This document shows positions 5,552-6,687 of a DNA stretch of 6,687 nucleotides, one piece after another. The translations under genes and the position numbers were made by a program. The notes beneath the pieces were generated by a model. The model ran no database searches and was not told where the DNA came from. It worked only from the letters and a program-made list of their open reading frames with translations. The stretch lies in NCBI GenBank assembly GCA_007122215.1, contig SKUG01000093.1:1-6687 (forward strand), given 5' to 3'. Position 1 is the first letter of the stretch, and every line of letters begins with the position of its first letter. The stretch is from Thermoleophilia bacterium. GTDB taxonomy: Bacteria; Actinomycetota; Thermoleophilia; Gaiellales; SKUG01.

Positions 5552-5593
5552 GCGCCGGGGACCGCTGCCGGGGCGGGCGCGCCGAGGCCGCCG

Positions 5594-6295
5594 TCAGCCC
5601 GTGGCCGGTGCGGTGACGACCGCCTTCACGGCGGCAGAGCCGTAGGAGCGGAACTCGTACTGCACGAGCTGGCCGTCCGGCGAGGGATGGCTGGCAGGCT
5701 CGGCCTCGCCCTCCACGCGGACCTGGGCGCCTGGCTCGACCCCGAGCGTGACCTCGTAGCGGCTGGACAGGGGCGCGAGGGCCTTCTGGCCGTGCTCGGT
5801 CTCGACCTCGGCAGCGACCTGCGGGTGGAACTGCCCGACCGGCACCGCCCCGCCGGGCCATGCCGATCCTCCCTGCGGGAACCCGCCGTCCCAGGTCAGG
5901 TCGATGTACATCCAGTCGTTGTGGCGCAGCACGGGCAGGGTGAGGACGGCCTTCATGCCATGGTCCTGCACGACCAGCGGCTGCCCGGGCTGGGCCGGCA
6001 TCCCGGGCTTGGCGCTGACGATCGTGGCGCCCAGCAGGCGCATCGTCCCGGGCTGGGTGTTGTGGGCAGCCGGCAGGTAGAGCGTGAGCTCGGAGAGCTC
6101 CCCGGGCTGCTCGTTGTGCACGAGCAGGCGCCCGGCACCGCCGACGAAGCCGTGGGAGTGGAAGACGTTGAGCGTGAGCTGCCAGTCCGCACGGACGGCC
6201 TGCATGCCACCACCGGTGCCGCTGGCACCCTGCCCCATGGCAATGGTCTCCGCGCTGCGGGCGGGCTGCATCGGTGTCGGTGGGTTGATGTTCAT
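5594..6295 (-). CDS. Stand-alone protein resembling the N-terminal beta domain of M1 aminopeptidases
   Basis: The 233 residues have no signal peptide, membrane helix or HExxH zinc site. Residues 1-36 are Pro/Gly/Ser-rich. From about 37 the pattern follows the N-terminal beta saddle of M1 metallopeptidases. WQLTLNVF (38-45) and GAGRLLVHNEQPGELSELTL (53-72) resemble the opening strands, with the 'N-x-x-x-x-L-x-x-L' turn. YIDLTWDGG (130-138) resembles the 'sitI-x-y-x-G' strand. GQFHPQVA (154-161) sits where M1 proteins have 'fPr(v/l)a', and SRYEVTLGVEPGA (178-190) resembles 'DYDVTLTVP'. The likeness is a reading of pattern, not a search result. It stops before any catalytic domain, so it may be a binding or scaffold protein or a relic. 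ATG 6295 is chosen over a TTG frame opening at 6370 because GGAG lies seven bases upstream and the extra residues are Arg-rich. It precedes valS by 55 bases. Confidence 0.75.
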   Translation of the reverse strand: MNINPPTPMQPARSAETIAMGQGASGTGGGMQAVRADWQLTLNVFHSHGFVGGAGRLLVHNEQPGELSELTLYLPAAHNTQPGTMRLLGATIVSAKPGMPAQPGQPLVVQDHGMKAVLTLPVLRHNDWMYIDLTWDGGFPQGGSAWPGGAVPVGQFHPQVAAEVETEHGQKALAPLSSRYEVTLGVEPGAQVRVEGEAEPASHPSPDGQLVQYEFRSYGSAAVKAVVTAPATG

Positions 6296-6325
6296 CGCTC
6301 TGCTCCGGTAGCTGGTCCCTGCCTG

Positions 6326-6341
6326 CCGGCGCTGCCGCCGG
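6326..6341 (-). promoter_or_regulatory. GC-rich hairpin in the 5' leader
   Basis: CCGGCG (6326-6331), loop CTGC, and CGCCGG (6336-6341) form a perfect 6-bp stem with a 4-base loop. It lies 31 bases upstream of the start at 6295, inside the leader predicted from the promoters at 6415-6464. It could stall transcription or shield the leader. It lacks a U-tract and does not cover the ribosome binding site, so a regulatory role is only possible. Confidence 0.3.
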
Positions 6342-6414
6342 TGCGCTGGACCTACCCGGTCTGGCCGCAATTATTCCTCAGGCATCGGCCACCGTGGCGC
6401 ACTGCCACCACTCC

Positions 6415-6464
6415 ACTATGTCCCGGGCGCGCGAATTGGTAAAGGGTCCTGCGGAACCTGTCAA
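6415..6464 (-). promoter_or_regulatory. Overlapping sigma70-type promoter candidates
   Basis: Two pairs overlap on the minus strand. The first is a perfect -35, TTGACA (6464 to 6459), with 17 bases to TACCAA (6441 to 6436). The second is TTTACC (6443 to 6438) with 17 bases to CATAGT (6420 to 6415). Both point at the gene starting at 6295 and give leaders of roughly 110-135 bases. The exact TTGACA just after the upstream stop codon makes a promoter here likely; which pair is used cannot be told. A further AATAAT at 6375-6370 has no matching -35. Confidence 0.5.
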
Positions 6465-6478
6465 GCAGGGTGCGTGCG

Positions 6479-6687
6479 CTACCCGGCCGTGCTGGCGGGG
6501 CTGCGCGCGTGGCCGGCCTCGCCTGCCGCGGCACCGTCCCCGTCCCCGTCGCCATCGCCGGAGTCGCTGGAGCCCTCGCCGTCGCGCTTGCCCTTGCGCT
6601 CGGCGAAGACGAACTCGACCTTGTCCTCGTCGGTGAGCCGCAGCTTCGCCCGGAACGGCTTGCCGGCCCTGGACCGGAACCCCTGCA
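6479..6687 (-). CDS. C-terminal end of a probable type IA DNA topoisomerase (topoisomerase III-like), partial
   Basis: The last 68 codons of a gene that enters from the right edge. The visible start, GFRSRAGKPFRAKLRL, followed by DKVEFVFAERKGKR, matches the C-terminal repeat of many type IA topoisomerases, whose short tails read like 'GFxSKxGKPFxAxLxLxxxGKVxFxF'. These enzymes relax or decatenate DNA by cutting one strand through a tyrosine that lies outside this window. After that segment comes a low-complexity tail of Gly, Asp and Ser with alternating Asp-Gly (encoded by a run of 6-base units at 6535-6558), then an Ala/Gly-rich end. The stop is TAG at 6481-6479. The TTGACA promoter for the next gene begins 14 bases later, so the two are probably separate transcription units. 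Without the catalytic part the family is a probable call only. Confidence 0.6.
   Translation of the reverse strand, partial: QGFRSRAGKPFRAKLRLTDEDKVEFVFAERKGKRDGEGSSDSGDGDGDGDGAAAGEAGHARSPASTAG

Noticed and set aside
2638..5616. A 992-codon open frame on the plus strand opposite valS
   Set aside because: It lies antisense to an unmistakable valS. Long antisense frames are expected in high-GC genes with G/C third positions, and its translation is low-quality Arg/Gly/His/Val-rich sequence with no motif.
6296..6370. A 25-residue N-terminal extension of the M1-like protein from a TTG codon
   Set aside because: The extra residues are Arg-rich and the segment includes the GC hairpin. A good GGAG site places the start at 6295.
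1..6687. CRISPR array, prophage, insertion sequence or toxin-antitoxin pair
   Set aside because: I saw no regularly spaced repeats, transposase, integrase or terminal inverted repeats. The only small gene pair (43-residue peptide and zinc-ribbon protein) lacks toxin-antitoxin hallmarks.

Overview
The window is mostly one block of high-GC bacterial DNA from an actinobacterium-like organism. Codons strongly prefer G or C at the third position, ribosome binding sites are of the AGGAG type, and valS, ndk and maf lie on one strand. No 16S or other taxonomic marker is present, so the lineage is an inference. Class Nitriliruptoria or a related deep-branching, salt-associated actinobacterium would fit, but I cannot prove it.

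Region by region: (1) Positions 1 to about 435-600 look different. On the minus strand they carry the first 19 codons of what looks like an AMP-binding/acyl-CoA-ligase gene, a 33-codon reading frame that overlaps its start by ATGA, and the last 60 or so codons of an archaeal-type PUA domain. That domain closely resembles, from memory, the C-terminus of haloarchaeal Cbf5, the H/ACA pseudouridine synthase. The rest of Cbf5 is missing, so the block ends abruptly inside a gene. (2) Positions 624-887 (+) encode an acidic 87-residue protein of unknown function. Its end faces the end of maf, and a perfect hairpin lies between the two stops. (3) Positions 900-2778 (-) hold a tight cluster: a 43-residue membrane peptide, a two-helix membrane protein with a double zinc ribbon, ndk (nucleoside diphosphate kinase) and maf (NTP pyrophosphatase). 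The ndk stop and maf start overlap as GTGA. (4) Positions 2920-5538 (-) are a complete valS with active-site and editing motifs intact. (5) Positions 5594-6295 (-) encode a 233-residue protein that looks like the N-terminal beta domain of M1 aminopeptidases without a catalytic domain. A promoter and a GC hairpin lie upstream. (6) Positions 6479-6687 (-) are the 3' end of a gene, probably a type IA DNA topoisomerase (topoisomerase III-like).

How the genes fit together: the bacterial part is a housekeeping region. ValRS charges tRNA-Val, Ndk equalises the NTP pools, and Maf removes non-canonical or modified NTPs. The order valS-X-ndk recalls the actinobacterial order valS-folC-small membrane protein-ndk, but folC is absent and two other membrane proteins sit in the gap. 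The most noteworthy feature is the join between haloarchaeal-looking and actinobacterial-looking DNA. It is either interdomain transfer in a hypersaline community or a chimeric assembly, and the sequence alone cannot decide which.
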